Assembly: GCA_038277395.1 (NCBI GenBank) | Contig: CM076189.1 | Location: 76,931,421-76,995,420, forward strand | DNA from: Dryocosmus kuriphilus | Lineage: Eukaryota > Arthropoda > Insecta > Hymenoptera > Cynipidae | Direction: 5' to 3' | Length of the DNA stretch: 64,000 nt | In this document: positions 22,456-32,567 of the stretch, one piece after another | Numbering within the stretch: position 1 is the stretch's first letter | Layout: each line of letters starts with the position of its first letter | Notes under the pieces: model-generated | What the model saw: the letters and a program-made list of their open reading frames with translations, nothing else | The model's database searches: none | What the model was told of the DNA's origin: nothing | Made by a program: the position numbers and the translations under genes

Positions 22456-24171
22456 TTGAACTATTTCTATTTAATTCCAATATATTTGCGCTCAGCTTTT
22501 ATTCAGAGCTCAGTTTGCAACGATTGCCAAATGCAGAACAGCTGCAAAAATCATCCCGATAGCTTTTGCTACGTTTGCGGTATTTTCATCCCACCTAAAA
22601 TGAGAAAAAAAATTTCTCCTACAATACGAGAAGGCTACGAAATATATTTTCAGATTAAGCCCGATAATGGAGAAAAAAGTTGGATACCCAACAGCTGCTG
22701 TAAGACTTGTGCTAATAAATTATGGTCAGTACAACGAGGAGACTTTGGTCGACTTTTTAAATTAACTTTTCCTACCTTTTGGAGAGAACCTCAAAACCAT
22801 ATCGATGATTGTTATTTTTGTTTAACAGAAGTAAAAGGCTACTCATCACAATGCAAGAACAGCACTATTTACCCTAATATTCCTTCCGTGACAAAAGCTG
22901 CTTATGACTATAACGATTCTTTACCAGGCAATTCTGCAAACCAAAAAGGAGAAGAAATCAATGCTGATGAAAATCAAATCGTAAAAAGTAAATCGACCAG
23001 AAACTTGCGAGAATTATTCGACCAGAAAGAATTAAATGATTTGATAAGGGACCTAAATTTATCGAAAAATGAAGCTGAAATCTTAGGCTCTGGGCTCAAA
23101 GAAAAAAATTTATTAAAAAAAGATGTAAAAATTACTTACAGAAATCGAGATAAAAACTTAAATATATTTTTTTCCAGTCAAGTTACTCTCATCTATTGTA
23201 CCGATGTAGATAGTCTTATTAAAAGCCTTGGTCATGAACACCAGCCAGAGAATTGGCGCTTATTCATTGATGCAAATAAACACAGTTTGAAAGGTGTTCT
23301 CTTGCATAATGGAAATGAATATCCATCAATACCCATCGCTCATACCACCAATATGAAAGAGTGCTATGCTGTTATGGAATTATTACTTGAAAAAATAAAT
23401 TACAAATCACATCAGTGGTCTATCTGTGGTGATTTCAAAGTAATAGGTATTCTTCTCGGATTGCAATCTGGCTACACAAAATTTTGTTGCTTTCTATGCA
23501 CCTGGGACAGCAGAGCACGAGACCAACATTATAATGTTAAAGTTTGGCGAGCCAGAAAGACGTTAGAACCAGGAAAAATGAACGTTGCTCAAAAACCATT
23601 GGTTGATCGTGAAAAAATATTACTACCACCATTACATTTAAAGCTCGGCATCGTAAAAAACTTTATCAAAGCAATGAATAAAGATGGGGAAGGTCATCGT
23701 TCCTTGAAAAGAAAATTCCCTAAGCTTAGTGAAGCTAAAATCAAGGAAGGAGTTTTTCAGGGACCTCAAATCCGACAACTAATGTTGGATTATGATTTCG
23801 AAACAACCTTGACTGACCTTGAGAGAAAAACTTGGTTGTCAGTAAAAGCTGTCATAAACAATTCCTTGGGGAACACAAAATCCAGAAAGTACAAATACCT
23901 GATAAACACTATGCTGCAGAACTTCAAGGAATCGAAAGTGAACATGTCACTAAAGATTCACATTCTTCACTCGCACTTGGACTTCTTCCCAGAGAATTTA
24001 GGGGCAGTTGGTGATGAACATGGGGAACGGTTTCATCAAGACATCGCTGAAATCGAAAACAGATACCAAGGAAAGTGGAGTGTGAACGCTTTAGCAGACT
24101 ACTGCTGGAGGCTCATGACTGACGAACCAAATGCTCATCACCGTCGAGCATGCAAAAGAAAAAGTTTCTAG
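22456..24171 (+). CDS. Transposase-like protein of the CACTG element, intact 571-codon ORF
   Basis: A single uninterrupted frame. The family usually begins close to the first zinc cluster, so ATG 22531 is a likely start, just after an acceptor-like TTTTATTCAG. Residues from the upstream ATG: two Cys-rich clusters at about 32-46 (NHPDSFCYVCGIF) and 80-125 (NSCCKTCANKLW, then WREPQNHIDDCYFCLTEV). Core motifs follow: WRLFIDANKHSLKGVLLHNG (about 270-290), SICGDFKVIGILLGLQSG, FCCFLCTWDSR (about 350), LPPLHLKLGIVKNFIKAM, then SHLDFFPENLGAVGDEHGER and FHQDIAEIENRYQGKW near 520-550. Asp and Glu in FID, GDF and DEHGER are candidate catalytic residues of an RNase H fold (inference). I know this family as highly multiplied in arthropod and cnidarian genomes without a settled name. 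Its position between TIRs supports a transposase role. Confidence 0.8.
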   Translation: MNYFYLIPIYLRSAFIQSSVCNDCQMQNSCKNHPDSFCYVCGIFIPPKMRKKISPTIREGYEIYFQIKPDNGEKSWIPNSCCKTCANKLWSVQRGDFGRLFKLTFPTFWREPQNHIDDCYFCLTEVKGYSSQCKNSTIYPNIPSVTKAAYDYNDSLPGNSANQKGEEINADENQIVKSKSTRNLRELFDQKELNDLIRDLNLSKNEAEILGSGLKEKNLLKKDVKITYRNRDKNLNIFFSSQVTLIYCTDVDSLIKSLGHEHQPENWRLFIDANKHSLKGVLLHNGNEYPSIPIAHTTNMKECYAVMELLLEKINYKSHQWSICGDFKVIGILLGLQSGYTKFCCFLCTWDSRARDQHYNVKVWRARKTLEPGKMNVAQKPLVDREKILLPPLHLKLGIVKNFIKAMNKDGEGHRSLKRKFPKLSEAKIKEGVFQGPQIRQLMLDYDFETTLTDLERKTWLSVKAVINNSLGNTKSRKYKYLINTMLQNFKESKVNMSLKIHILHSHLDFFPENLGAVGDEHGERFHQDIAEIENRYQGKWSVNALADYCWRLMTDEPNAHHRRACKRKSF

Positions 24172-24234
24172 GGAGTAGTAGCAGCTTATAAATATATTTT
24201 TTAAAATCATTGAATTATTATTATTATTGTTATT

Positions 24235-24799
24235 GCAAATATTAAAGATATTAATTCAATGAGATATCAGAAAAAGTACAATGATTCGCCTCGAGTACTT
24301 GTAAACCGTCAAATTGGCAACTCTTCAGAAAGAGACAAGTTCTCTGCCTTGTATCTTTCGAACCGTTACAGCAGGAACTGTACACTTTTTCGCAATTTTT
24401 TCTCCATCAATAAGCGAAGAGAATGACACCAGAGTGACTAAAAAATAAAATTTATTCACTTAAATATTAGGATTTTCGTAAAACCATTTTTTTTCGTGTT
24501 TTTTTTTGTTTTTTTAAATTATCTCAAAAACTATATGAGATATCGAAAAAACAAAAAAACGAGTGGATTCTGCGTTCAGAAATATATCGAAATTATGCCT
24601 CTCTTTGAGCGGAAAACATTTTTTTCAACCTTTTATCACATGATTTGTGATTTTTTGAAAAAATTTTTAACTCACAAAATCTCAAAAACTTGACATGATG
24701 GAGAAAAACGGAGGTCAGATTTGGATTCAGCACAGAAAACTACCATGGAAATGATATGTCTCATCCCAACACCACATAGGTCATATTTGTTGTTCAGTG
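24235..24799. repeat. Right terminal inverted repeat of the CACTG element
   Basis: Reverse complement of the left arm, ending GTTGTTCAGTG at 24799. The high similarity of the arms and the intact ORF point to recent insertion. Confidence 0.85.
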
Positions 24800-24802
24800 T
24801 AA

Positions 24803-25450
24803 TCACAGGAGGAACAAATCGTCCCGTGGCAATCAAGGCAAGGACGAAAGCTATCAGTTTTCCTCCTTCAGGGGTCGTTAAAGTGCCAATCTGTATCTTG
24901 ACACAAAAATATAGTTTGCTTGAACAATTGTAATTCCAGTTTCGTCTCCGTTTACAATTCTATTTGGAGAAAATCGATGCTTTTCATGGATGCTGTCTAA
25001 ACTATCATATGATCTATCAACATTTAGTCGAGTGAAACCGCATGCACAAACAAATGGTGTGTCCGTTGCCTTACGCAGTGACAATTTATCACTATGGCGT
25101 CGCATAAAACCGTTAAAACCATTTTTCACCTGCCTTTTGATCCTTGAATGGATTTGGCACATTGTTTGCTTCAGCTAATTGATACGCACTGTATTCAAGA
25201 TCTCTCCTTCTCAATCCATAAAACGTTCACTCCATTGTAAGTACATACTTTAAAAGTTTATTTTCAAGTTCCTCGCTCAAAACTGGTGGTCGACCTAGTC
25301 TTCTTAAGAGCATTATATTCAATTGCGATTCATCCACCTTAGCATGCCTTTCTATTGTCCTTTTTGGAACCTGAAACGCTTCTGCGGCCTTCAGATAACC
25401 CATCTCTCCACTTTTCACTGCTCCTATGGCCTTTACTAAATCTTCTCATT
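24803..25450 (-). pseudogene. pogo/Tigger-type transposase, N-terminal half (decayed)
   Basis: Minus strand. It begins near 25450 with EDLVKAIGAVKSGEMGYLKA, a psq-type helix-turn-helix (AAEAFQVPKRTIERH). The linker GRPPVLSEELENKLLKYV and a CENPB-like second domain (GFMRRHSDKLSLRKA) follow. The first catalytic motif is NGDETGITIVQ near 24930, then GRFVPPVI at 24810, where the CACTG element interrupts. Stops and frameshifts occur near 25227 and 24900. The extreme N terminus is cut off by the Penelope-like fragment at about 25450. Confidence 0.75.
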
Positions 25451-26160
25451 TCCACTGTCAACATTTCGGTTCCACTGTACCAAAATCTCGCTTCTCAATT
25501 CACTTGTGAGATCGAGAAAAATAACAAAATTAGTTTTTTGGACATAGAGGTTACAAGGCTTCCAGATGGCAGTATTATTAGAAACTGGTTTAGAAAAAGT
25601 ACCTATTCTGGTAGAATTTTGAACTCTTTTTCTGAACATCCTATGCAAAATAAAACTGCGGTAATTAAGGTCTTGCTTGAAAGAGCTATGTGTTTGTCCC
25701 ACGAGTCTTTTCCAGAACAGAATTTGAACATAGCTGGGAATTCATTGCTTTTGTATCATTAGCCAAAAAATTTGATAAAAAATATAGAAAAATTAAAACT
25801 GAACAAATTAGAAGCGAACATAATAATTGTTTAGCTTCTGATACTCCACAAGAAGGGAGGGAGAGAGAGAGTGGGATTAGTTCTTCTAACAGATTTGTCT
25901 TTCCAATTATTTGGTCAGATTTATAAAAGTATTCAATTTATGTTGAGAAAGTTGAAGATCCATACAATTTTTAGAGTTCCCTTTAAAATTGACTCATTCA
26001 CAACTTTTGGTAAGGATCCTTTAGAAAGGTTTGAAAAGTGTGGGGTAGTTTATAAAATCATTTGCAAGAAGTATGAAATGGCTTATGTGGTAGAGAGTGG
26101 TACTCCTCTTGTGACTAGGGTGGAGGGTATCCGGACAAAAAGTCCAAACCGAAAAATTCA
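25450..26160 (+). mobile_element. Penelope-like element fragment (RT thumb and GIY-YIG region)
   Basis: Plus-strand frames read NNKISFLDIEVTRLPDGSII and NWFRKSTYSGRILNSFSEHP, the conserved end of Penelope-type reverse transcriptase, then ERAMCLSHESF. After a frameshift near 25760 the linker reads LRKLKIHTIFRVPFKID, then EKCGVVYKIICKKYEMAYVV near 26030, which matches the start of the GIY-YIG endonuclease (VVYKI.C..C...YVG). The endonuclease is truncated at about 26130. The catalytic palm is absent. The fragment abuts the truncated N terminus of the pogo gene. Confidence 0.8.
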
Positions 26161-26381
26161 GACCAAAAAGTCCAAAGTCATTAAATGTTCAAAACAAAAT
26201 TTTTAAATTCATTCCCAAAACAACCGAATCGATTTTCAGAACGAGAATTTGTTTTCATTTTTCATAATTTTCATTTAGAAGACACATTCAGGACGTAAAC
26301 AACCCTTTTCGTCAAAATTTGTAGTGAACATTTTTTTTTTGAAAATTTTTCGTTATTGCACAGGCCACCTTAGAAATTATT

Positions 26382-26640
26382 ATGGTTGGTAACAAAATGT
26401 ACGAGCATTTAGACGGCTTCTTGTACCGCGGGTCCGATTCAAAAGGAAACATAAATACAGGACGAAGTTTGTTGGTACGCAATGGTGGTTCAGCAAGCTC
26501 ACATACTTGGCACGGAGCTAATCCAGAAGAAGTCGAATCACTGCGCATAATGTCATCTATTAGGCGGTCTGCTCGAGAAAATCCCACCTGCCGAACCGCG
26601 ATAACATTAGAAAAGCTATTCAACAGGAACGTTTGCGACA
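26382..26640 (+). pseudogene. FLYWCH-finger fragment of a MULE-type gene
   Basis: The frame reads EHLDGFLYRGSDSKGNI..., the FLY.....D..GN start of a FLYWCH finger. The central WRC cysteine is lost, and WHGANPEEVESLRIMSSIRR (H..NP..VE....M..IR) follows, the usual end of this finger in MULE-like genes. It runs into the dispersed GC-palindrome repeat at about 26640. No DDE part follows. Confidence 0.6.
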
Positions 26641-27892
26641 CTTACCTTCGAACCCCACAAATATTCAAGAATTACAAGGTTATGATCTCCTTGGAGAGAG
26701 CTACAAAATTTATTTATAGGACTCATCGCTTTACTTTTAAGAATCGAAATCCTGTATTGTGAAAATTTAGAAAATCACGAAAAAACCTTACCAATATATA
26801 ATTTTCTTTAAAAAAATGTAATTATCGAGCGCGATGCGCGAGTGTCATGATGAGAATGTATTCCTCAACGGCGATAGAGCCTTATGTAAAATAATTTCTT
26901 TTGTAATTTTTAATTAAAGGTTTATACGATCCGTATACACCGAGCGCGTAACGCGAGGTGAATAATCTATCGAGCGCGAAGCGCGAGAGCCAAAATACGC
27001 ACGCCGCAGGCGCGCTCATACTTCACACGAAACGCGCGATGAGAATGTGCCCGCGAGGTGGGCAGATTTTTCAATAACTTTTAATACCTTTTTATTAACT
27101 TTATCGTAGTATATTCTTTTTAACAAATATTATACGTTTCCTGAATGAACTATGCTTTGACTCAAAAAATAGTTTTAAGTAAATTTTTAGATCTTTTTAA
27201 GATGAACAATTTTGCTTGCTAATATTTTCTCGTATCTCGCATAATTTTGCTGAAAAGTTTATCTGTCTTTATTTAATAACATGTTTCACCAATAACTCAA
27301 AAACTATGCGACTGTTCAAAAAAATGAGGGACAGAAAGTTTCTAGATATTTTTGGGTTTATTTATTTTAAATAATGTCTCCTCGATTAAAACAAAAACCG
27401 CGCATATTATCAGAAAATGCTTAACACAAAGCTCGTAGACCTTTTTAACCTGAATAACTTTTATCATTATAATTTTTTTCGTATTTTGAATATTTTGTCA
27501 GGAAACGAGTTTTCTGTTTTTAAAAACGTTTTCTCAATTAAAGCATTACCGTGCATTTTATCAAAAACGGTTGAAACAAAATTTATAGATTTTTTTGAGA
27601 TGAACAATTTTGCTCTTTACCGTTTTTTTTACCTTGCATAGTTTACCCGGAGAATTGATTTTTAGACTTTGTGAATACCGTTTTTGACGGATAAAACCAT
27701 AAACACTTGTCAGAAGCCCCTGATTAGCGAATACGTCCTTACGTTTTACGCCTTAAAAAAGTATGCCGAGGAGCAATCCAATCCGATTAGTCGTTCGAAA
27801 GTTATCGCGGGAACAGGCGACAATGACAACGACAACGATGACAACGCCAACGGCAACGACGACGACAACAGACAAACAGACACCGTCGTAAG
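26640..27892 (+). repeat. GC-palindrome/GAC-rich dispersed repeat, copy split by the hAT element (left part)
   Basis: The order of landmarks is: GAATCGAAATCCTGTATTGTGA (26745); GC-rich palindromic words such as CGAGCGCGAAGCGCGAG (26827-27060); two or three loose repeats of about 130 bases with CGTGCATTTTATCAAAAA and TTTGTAGAT words (27120-27680); then AAAACCATAAACACTTG and a (GAC/AAC)n stretch (27815-27875). The hAT element inserted at the 8-base duplication 27885-27892, and the unit resumes at 42504. Related copies: 42504-42600, 42900-43770 (reversed), 43740-44640 and 63590-64000. Confidence 0.65.
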
Positions 27893-28871
27893 TACCGATG
27901 TGCCATGACCGTTGTTACCGCGTAACTTTTATTAAATTTACCAATTACGTAAAAATTTACCGTAATTGGTAATTTTTTGGTAATTGTGGTAATTCTCTAA
28001 AAATGCAGTTTGTTTTTGGAATCTAACTACGGATTTGAAAAATTGTTATTGTAATTAAGTAAATAATATAGTGTACTTAGTCATTAAAGCGAAATTTATA
28101 TGTAAATACTCAAAAAAATGATGACTATTGAGAATAGCAGATGACAATGAGAGTGATGGAGATGGTTTTGTCATTTGTGTGTTTTGTTTACTTGTTTGTA
28201 ATCTAGGAGAAAATAAATTATTTATTCAAAAGTAAGTAGTTAAAAATTTTATCATAAATACACAATGAAATATATATGCACTCGTTTTTTTAGCATTTCT
28301 GCTTGATGCATCTTTCATACTTAAAATTAGGGTGTTATATCGTTATATAGTGTAAGATAAAAACTCTAACCTCCCAAGTCAATTTTGAAATTTTATTTAT
28401 GAAATCATATAAATCTGACCTTTTCTCGGCCTGCATTATGCTCTTTTCTTAAAATATATCATAAATATGTGTACAGAGTGGAAACATATCTGAATGCAGT
28501 ACTGTTAACATAAAATACTTCAGAAACATTTTTTACATTGCAGATTTTGGTTCATAATTTTCTGAGAAGTTATTATGCACACAGTATTGCAATTGGATTC
28601 TTTCTCTTTCAGCACACTTATTTTTTTCTATTTTAAAAAGGAAGTGCTATACAGATCTGCAAAAGATCTAGTCTAAGATTTAATGAGTAAAATGAGAAAA
28701 TTGAGTTTTGAGGTTTAGGTTCTTTATACTACATTCTTATGATTAGATTTTCAAAAAGAATATATTTGAGCATTAGTGTAAATATATAATAATAGTATAA
28801 TATGTAATACCCGTTGCCTATTTCGTGTTATTATTATTATTACTAATTCGTTATATTGAATTTAGGTTAAT

Positions 28872-30744
28872 ATGAAGCCAAAAGATGTTCTACAGTTATA
28901 TTACTATCTAATTGATGAAGATAAGAAAAAATATAAATGCAACTTTTGCGACAAGATCTACGTCAAGAACATTACAAGAATGTGCAAGCACACTTCGCAA
29001 TGTAAGAAAGCGCTGGAAGAAGTAAGAAGAGGTGTGTCGCAATTAACGGAAATAAAGAATGCAGATTCAACGAAAGAAAATTGTCTTGGAAATTCGTCTT
29101 ATGGAGGTGCATCTTCAACAGAAACGTCATTTTCCAGTGTCAAGGAAGATACATTTGTGATGAGCGAAAGTGAAAAGGTAAGGAAAATTGAATCATGATT
29201 TTTTATTTCATTTTGGAGTGTGATCTGAATAATGAAGTAATGTAGAAAATTGTTATTTATTTGAGATTATGGAGAATGTTAAGTCGTGCAATTTACTGCA
29301 GTGGTACAGCGTTGTCATCGATTGAAAATCGTCAGTGGTCTGAGGTTTTGAAGCAGTGGAATCCTTCCTGTCCATTGCCCACAGAAAAGGAATTGGGTGA
29401 AATTCTTCTCGAAGATGAATATAAAAACATAAAAAACCAAAGTTGCAGAGAAAGTACTCCGTTCATTTGCTTACGGTTTACAAATTGAATATACGTAAGT
29501 TGTGAAATATAACTCTTTATCTAAACACTTTACATATAAAAAAAACAGTATTAAAACTATTTGAACTGTTAGTAACTTTATTTTTTACATTTTTTAATAG
29601 GAGCTCAGATGAAACTATTATTTACGTAACAGCACCAGAAAAATATATGTATTGATTATTGGGAGTAGAGAAGACTGTGGAGACTGATTTAGAGGCCAAG
29701 ACAAAAAGCATTATTGTTAAGGCTACACAGGAAAAATGTTTAGGCATTTTAATTTCTAGAAAATTTGCAGAAACTGAATGTTGCCGTATTTTGAAAAGAA
29801 CATATGGAGAAACAACAGCTGTTCCAATAATACTCTATGTATCTGCTGCTGACAGCTTAAACGAATTACTAGATATTATCTTGACATCACCATCTTATAT
29901 AAAATTAAAAGAGGTATTTGACCAAATTTCAAATACAATAAGAAGACCGGATCTTGCTGAAGAACTTTCAGCAGCTTCTAACACTGTTTTCCAAAAACCA
30001 ATTTCTTTAGAACATCCTGATAAATTTGTGGGTAATGTAAAAGAATTGCTCGAAGAAATGAAGAAAGCTCTGAGGTATTTCGTGTTGACATCTTCTCATG
30101 CATTACTTACTATTGAAATGAAGAATATTATTTTCAATGATATTCTTTGGAATGATGCGTCTCAAAAATACTCTTTGCTTGAACCTCTAAAGAAATGGTG
30201 TTTTTCGATCAATAAGAAGCCAACAAAGCTGAGCGAAGTCGTACACATTTTAAAAAAAATTAAATTATGCATTTCTATGCATATTAATGATACGAGCTTG
30301 ACGAACGAGGAAAAAATTACCATCTGTGAAGAAATGGATGAAAAACTGGTAAGATCACTCACTGCAGTTCACTATGCAGCAAATATTTTAGATCCTCGTT
30401 ACCAAGGTGAAGATAACGAAGAATCTCAGTATCCTGCCGGAATACAATTGCTTTTAAAATTTGGCGAAGTTTTAAACCTTGGTACAAAAAGTGAGTTGAT
30501 AAAAAACTTAGGAAACTTTAAGCTGCGAGAAGGCCCTTGGCAAAAAGAGTTCCTCTGGGATAATGAGATAGGAGACCCTCGCCTTTGGTGGAGTGGTATG
30601 TGTGGTTTCAGTATTTGTAGTAAACTAGCATGCTCCATATTATCTTTAGAGGCAGCTTTTCTGTCATGTGATAAAAAAGATTCTCATAATAAGGCTGTTG
30701 AAGATAAAATTAAATTTATCGCATTTAATTCCAACGACGTATAG
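28872..30744 (+). pseudogene. hAT-type gene A with BED finger, catalytic motifs missing
   Basis: Exon 1 (28872-29177) encodes a BED zinc finger (YKCNFCDKIYVK, then MCKHTSQCKKA) and a Ser/Glu-rich linker, and ends at a good donor. Exon 2 (29246-29494) reads LSRAIYCSGTALSSIENRQW and LPTEKELGEILLEDEYKNI, the usual hAT region before the first catalytic block, with a frameshift near 29435. Exon 3 (29601-30744) has an in-frame TGA near 29653, then 361 open codons. These align with gene B (SLLEPLKKW, AVHYAANILDPRYQG, DPRLWWSGMCG). The second catalytic region (ADNAS in gene B) reads ISRKFAET, and the protein stops before the hAT dimerisation ERTFS motif. This looks like a dead paralogue. Confidence 0.75.
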
Positions 30745-31553
30745 CAGTTCAAACTGCATGTGATATTAATTATTCGTTAAATTACTGAAAGCGTCTATTC
30801 CATTATTAGAAGGATAGTTTAAAAATTTGTTTTTAATTGAAAGGTATAATAATAATTAATACGTTTTAAGTTCAAATTGTATGTGATTTTCAACATTAAA
30901 TTGTTATAGTTCTTCAAAGTACAAAATACTGTAAGGAATTAATGAAATAGTATTATATTATTAAAAGAATAATTGGAAAATTTATTAACGTTTAAAAATG
31001 GAAATTAAAGGTAGTCTTAAAATTAATACGCCTTAAGATCAAATTTATATGTGATTTTAATCTAACGCAACGTCTACGTGATATATAATATCGATATATA
31101 TAATATATAGTATATATCAATGCATATTTATCAAGATTTATTGTTACTTTTAATGAAATAATGATAGAAAAAGTAATATGTTGTAATATATGTATCAATA
31201 CATATTTTTATAGTAGAACGCTTGATAATTACAAAATAAATTCAATAATCTCATCTTGTAATATATTTTTATTCATGTTTTAATATAGATACATTTTAGC
31301 AGAGTAAATAAATTGGAATAAAAGACGTGTCACATTATAAATTAAACTCAATATAGAATAATATAAACATTCTTATCTACATGAAAGAAGTTAACTGTGT
31401 ATAGAAGTATATGTATTTCAATTTTCAACTAAATGCGAAATGGTATTCTTATGAAGAGTCCATCATTTCTTCATATTCAAGTAACTCTTCCATTTCGACA
31501 CTAAATTCTTGATCATCTATGAAGCTACTTTCATTTTCATATGCTTCTTGAAT

Positions 31554-32170
31554 TTATATTTCATCTTCTTCTTTATCTTCATTCGAAAATGTTTTCAAAT
31601 TTTTAGTAATCATAACAATTTTACCCGCTCGTTCTGCTTTTAACTTATTTCGTTTTTTGGTATGGATATTACTGTAAGTGCTGAAAGTCCTCTCCGTGGC
31701 CGCCGAAGTTGGCGGAACAGAAAGTATACTTGTAGCTGTTTTACTCAACAAATTCAAAGCACAGACTGTATTCCACCAAATTCTTGGATCGTTCTTAGTT
31801 ATTAAGGCAACACTCCAAACGAATTTCTTCTTCCAAAATTTAAGACGATTCATGTAATATGATAATTCTTGTTTTACATCACTCTCATTGACATTAAAAA
31901 GTTTTGCAACTTTGAGAATATAATCGCAACCGAGTTGGAATTGTTGTTCGCTTAAATGACTACCTTTAAATTGTGGATCAAGGATGTGTGCAGCATAATG
32001 AAGAGGTACAATCCACGAAGAAGTTCCTTTTTCAACGCTTTTCATAATGTTTTCTTCTTCTGTTTTCGATATAGGAGCAAAAGAAACATTTTCGCGCAAA
32101 TGACTACAAATTTCAGCAATTGCAACTGGAACCTTATTTATACATGATTTGTCAGATTCAAATTTAGCAA
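31554..32170 (-). CDS. hAT transposase gene B, 3' half of last exon
   Basis: Continues exon 3 of gene B after the nested element. It reads AKFESDKSCINKVPVAIAEI, PLHYAAHILDPQFKG, RIWWNTVCALNLLS and then PPTSAATERTFSTYSN, which is the C-terminal hAT dimerisation region with the third catalytic residue (Glu of ATERTFS). It closes with a KRNKL basic stretch and an acidic tail. Stop codon at 31554-31556. Joining to 40963 at the 2-base duplication is in frame. Confidence 0.85.
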
Positions 32171-32420
32171 CACGGAGAAAAGTGTTATAGTACATGCTAC
32201 TATTTCCGTTTAGTAAGCTAAAATATCGTAAAAATAACTATTGGATGGTTAGAATCTACTAAACGCTGTTTAGTTTCATTAGGTTACTATTACTGAACAG
32301 AGTAGTACGAAATCTGACTGTCCGTTTAGTAGATGCAACTTCTGTGAATCATCGTTCAGTAAAATCAACTACTCAACCGCTCGTTTAGTAAAAGCTACTT
32401 GCTACGCCTTCAGTCTCCTA
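32171..32420. repeat. Left subterminal region with CGTTYAGTA words
   Basis: CCGTTTAGTA, GTTTAGT, CGTTCAGTAAA and CGTTTAGTAAA words occur at least six times in 220 bases, in both orientations, as expected of transposase-binding sites in CACTA-type elements. The 66-base array at the right end carries related TTCTACTGAACAAGAATCG words. The binding function is inferred. Confidence 0.65.
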
Positions 32421-32567
32421 ACTCCTACTGGAGCGAGTGCGTCTTGTTTGCAGTCTGGGATTACTAGTGTGTTTTGGATACAAGTCAAACGCGTGTGTAG
32501 AGTTTATAACGTTGTGTGGTGTTATCATATGTGAACTACTTGTGCTTGTGTGTGAAGTGAGCAAGAA

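Larger units (their letters stand above)
21751..24799 (+). mobile_element. 3.05-kb TIR element with CACTG ends and TAA duplication
   Basis: Both ends begin CACTGAACAACAAA (left at 21751; right reversed, ending 24799). The inverted repeats run inwards for about 500 bases (21751 to about 22255 and about 24235 to 24799) with few differences. TAA flanks both ends (21748-21750 and 24800-24802). Removing the element together with one TAA reconnects the pogo gene as ...GRFVPPVI / IPRKLVNPQL..., which confirms the boundaries. CACTG ends with a 3-base duplication fit the CMC (EnSpm/CACTA) superfamily, but the long TIRs and the unusual protein leave the class open. One ORF of 571 codons fills the centre. 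Confidence 0.88.

Noticed and set aside
26820..27060. CRISPR-like array or CpG island
   Set aside because: Spacing of the palindromic words is irregular, units differ, and the same block recurs elsewhere as part of a dispersed repeat.
27684..27908. Asp/Asn-rich small open frame
   Set aside because: Product of the (GAC/AAC)n tract of the dispersed repeat; equivalent tracts at 43030 and 44455 differ in frame.
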